Source of the DNA: Spirochaetaceae bacterium
Lineage (GTDB): Bacteria > Spirochaetota > Spirochaetia > Treponematales > Breznakiellaceae
Direction of reading: 5' to 3'
Length of the DNA: 42,335 nt
Assembly: GCA_031282145.1 (NCBI GenBank)
Contig: JAITEG010000091.1
Coordinates: forward strand, 1 to 42,335
Part shown: positions 40,389 through 42,335 of the stretch, piece by piece
How positions within the stretch are numbered: position 1 is the stretch's first letter
How the letters are laid out: the number at the start of each line of letters is the position of its first letter
Program-made: the position numbers and the translations under genes
The notes under the pieces: model-generated
Told to the model about the DNA's origin: nothing
Databases searched by the model: none
Seen by the model: only the letters and a program-made list of their open reading frames with translations

Positions 40389-42335
40389 ATGAAACTACGG
40401 ATTTTTTTACGCGCCCTCCTGGGCGCGGTGTTTCTCGCCGCCGCGACTGGCGGGGCCTTCGGCCAAACCACCTACTGGACCGGGAACGGGGGCGCGGGCC
40501 AGAGCGTGGCCGTGCTGGTCCCCGAGGGCCGGGGGCTTGCCGCAGGCGAGAACTACCTCCCCGCCCTGGTACAGGGGGTCCTGGTGGGGGATCTGACGAA
40601 GTTCTCCGCCATGAGGGTCCTGGACCGGCAGAACCTGGAAAAGATAATCAGCGAGGGGGAGAGCGGCTACTATGCCAACGAGGGCGGCTTTGTCCAGTTG
40701 GGGAAGGTCGCCAACGTGGCCTACGTCCTCAACGGAACCCTCCAGAAGACCGGAACGGGCTTTTTGCTCCAGCTCAGGGTAAGCGAGGCGGTCACCGGCG
40801 CGTCCCGGGCCGCCTATACCGGGAATGTGACGGTCGCGGAACTGAAGGACCTCTCGGGGGTGAAGAAAGCCTCCGCGGAGATCCTCGCCCAGCTTGGGGT
40901 GACCCTGACCGGCGCGGGGAGGACGGAGCTTTTGGGGGCGGCGAGTTCCTCCGCCGTACAGGCGGAGACCGCCCTGGCCCGGGGCGTTATTGCCCAGCAA
41001 AGCGGTACCGTGGTGGAGGCCCTGTCCTACTACTACGAGGCGGCAAACTTTAATCCCAGTCTGGCGGAAGCCGTGGGCCGCGCCTCGGTACTTTCGGCGA
41101 ACATCCAGGGTGGCAGCATCGGGCAGAACGTACGGAACGACATCCAGCGCCGGGCCGCCTGGGTCAAAACCCTGGACGAAGCCGCGGCGTTCTTCAAAGC
41201 GCACCCACCCCTGGAACTTGTCTATGACCCGGCCCTGAAAGAGGGAAAGATCGATTACGAACGGGAAACCGTCGAGATGTCCTTTACAGCACGCCTCATC
41301 GGTACAAGCGGCCTCAAGGTGATCTACGACCTTGCCCAGGGGCTGGAAAGGACCGGAAGACGAGAGGCGTGGAATATCGGCGTGGATTCAATATACCAGG
41401 CAATACCGGACCAGTATAAAATCAACGCGGCGCTGACCAACGAGAACGGGCAAACGATTGGAAGGACAACGGGAAGTTTTGTTTCAGCAAACGAATGGGC
41501 TGGCTCGGCACTTTTTAGGGGATACGATTATCGTATAGATATAGATTATGATTTCAGCCATTCAGAGCTTACGGTAACTTTTCCCGACGTGGACGCCAAC
41601 AAGATAACGGACAAGCTGACCGTGTCTATTACCAGCATCAACGACATGGATGCCAAAACCGCCGGGGAACGGGGTTATATGCGCATTTCCACTGACGATT
41701 TCGCTATGTCGATAGGCGGTTTTAAAGCCAAGGAGTGGCGATTTGGATATATGGGGATTGGTTACACAGGACCAGGCGGTAATATCATTATTCCCTCAAA
41801 AATAGGCCGGTGGCCGGTTGCTTTAATCGCCAGAGAGGGATTTTCCGAAAAGCATCTAACCAGTGTTACCATACCGAACAGCGTTACTTCCATCGGGGCG
41901 AGAGCATTTGAACGCAACAACCTAACCAGTGTTACTATACCGAACAGCGTTACTTCCATCGGTGGGAGCGCATTTGCCTATAACGATCTAACCAGTGTTA
42001 TCATACCGGACAGCGTTACTTCCATCGTCGGGGGCACATTTTTCAGTAACAGGCTAACCAGTGTTACCATACCGAACAGTGTTACTTCCATCGGGTGGAG
42101 AGCATTTGAAAGCCACGATCTAACCAGTGTTACCCTGCCGGCAAATGTACAGTTGGAAAAAGCCGCCATATACCATGGCTTTACTCTTGACCATTTCTTC
42201 TACAGTAACAATAACGACCTACGTGGTGTCTATGAAGCCAACGGCAGCAGGGCAACGTCATTTAAAACCCTCTCCACGCAAAGGTGTGATACTATAAAGT
42301 ACCCAAGGGAGGGGAGACATGGAGATCAAGAAGGA
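40389..42335 (+). CDS. CsgG-like / leucine-rich-repeat fusion protein, 3' end outside window
   Basis: At least 649 codons are open to the window edge. A signal peptide (MKLRIFLRALLGAVFLAAAT) is followed by a CsgG/LpoB-like domain (about 35-165: VAVLVPEGRGL, MRVLDRQNLEKIISEG, NVAYVLNGTLQ), a Tyr-rich middle region, and four and a half BspA/TpLRR-type 22-residue repeats (LTSVTIPNSVTSIGxxAF) at about 490-585. CsgG domains form or assist envelope secretion and assembly complexes; BspA repeats bind host proteins or other cells. The last 25 codons look unlike this family, and the frame runs through a strong ribosome site and ATG, so the 3' end may be disrupted. Confidence 0.85.
   Translation, partial: MKLRIFLRALLGAVFLAAATGGAFGQTTYWTGNGGAGQSVAVLVPEGRGLAAGENYLPALVQGVLVGDLTKFSAMRVLDRQNLEKIISEGESGYYANEGGFVQLGKVANVAYVLNGTLQKTGTGFLLQLRVSEAVTGASRAAYTGNVTVAELKDLSGVKKASAEILAQLGVTLTGAGRTELLGAASSSAVQAETALARGVIAQQSGTVVEALSYYYEAANFNPSLAEAVGRASVLSANIQGGSIGQNVRNDIQRRAAWVKTLDEAAAFFKAHPPLELVYDPALKEGKIDYERETVEMSFTARLIGTSGLKVIYDLAQGLERTGRREAWNIGVDSIYQAIPDQYKINAALTNENGQTIGRTTGSFVSANEWAGSALFRGYDYRIDIDYDFSHSELTVTFPDVDANKITDKLTVSITSINDMDAKTAGERGYMRISTDDFAMSIGGFKAKEWRFGYMGIGYTGPGGNIIIPSKIGRWPVALIAREGFSEKHLTSVTIPNSVTSIGARAFERNNLTSVTIPNSVTSIGGSAFAYNDLTSVIIPDSVTSIVGGTFFSNRLTSVTIPNSVTSIGWRAFESHDLTSVTLPANVQLEKAAIYHGFTLDHFFYSNNNDLRGVYEANGSRATSFKTLSTQRCDTIKYPREGRHGDQEG
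41856..42140 (+). repeat. 66-bp tandem repeats encoding leucine-rich repeats
   Basis: Units begin at 41856, 41922, 41988, 42054 and, partially, 42120, each exactly 66 bp. The first about 39 bases of each (CTAACCAGTGTTAC onward) are nearly identical even at third codon positions, while the rest varies. Such DNA-level identity suggests recent expansion or gene conversion. Confidence 0.95.
42319..42335 (+). CDS. possible start of a new gene, cut by the window edge
   Basis: An ATG (codons MEIKK) follows GGAGG at 42308-42312 with ideal 6-nt spacing, in a different frame from the LRR gene. Upstream GTGATACTATAAAG could be a promoter. This may be a gene of an element inserted into the LRR gene, but only five codons are visible. 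Confidence 0.35.

Noticed and set aside
41856-42140. Regular 66-bp repeats as a CRISPR array
   Set aside because: The repeats are in frame and encode leucine-rich repeats; unit structure and length do not fit repeat-spacer organisation.

Overview
The window looks like a chromosomal segment of a GC-rich treponeme, most like the termite-gut or environmental Treponema group. Four things point there. The motility genes follow the spirochete set and order (FlbB-FliK-FlgD-FlgE-FlbD-MotA-MotB and FliL-FliM-FliY-FliO-FliP-FliQ-FliR-FlhB-FlhA-FlhF-FlhG-FliA). FlgE carries Lys165 and Cys178, the lysinoalanine cross-link residues of spirochete hooks. Several lipoproteins have loose spirochete-type lipoboxes. 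The right end carries a BspA/TpLRR-type leucine-rich-repeat protein. Species is inferred only; no rRNA or tRNA gene was seen.

Left part (1-13.8 kb): housekeeping and hypothetical genes, all on + except the last. They are a short secreted protein, an M24 peptidase, NrnA-type DHH phosphoesterase, a sigma-like HTH protein, RlmJ, a hemolysin III family membrane protein, EttA and a B12-dependent class II ribonucleotide reductase (nrdJ). The nrdJ gene is interrupted by a complete 369-residue intein with LAGLIDADG endonuclease, placed exactly before a predicted catalytic cysteine. Two NrdR-box-like sites lie upstream of nrdJ. A THUMP-type RNA methyltransferase follows, then a divergent RlpA-like lipoprotein on the minus strand.

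Middle (14.0-36.6 kb): the flagellar region. In other spirochetes the hook/motor half and the switch/export half form one co-directional operon with motB followed by fliL. Here the halves are on opposite strands and converge tail to tail. The + half runs fliL to fliA plus three accessory genes. The minus half runs from a metallophosphoesterase through flbB, fliK, flgD, flgE, flbD and motA to motB. Only 17 bp separate them, and no terminator is visible. An inversion of the roughly 15.4-kb fliL-side segment explains this. A repeated two-hairpin element lies just upstream of both flgE and motA, and a possible pseudoknot lies before flbD.

Right part (36.8-42.3 kb): rdgB, an acidic hypothetical gene, then a putative envelope operon of two lipoproteins and a CsgG-like/leucine-rich-repeat fusion that runs off the window. 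The first lipoprotein has no usable in-frame start. The only plausible ATG precedes a run of 20 C residues and is one base out of frame with the lipoprotein. A 21-C version would join them. This is a strong candidate for ON/OFF phase variation of a surface system, and is the most interesting item in the window.
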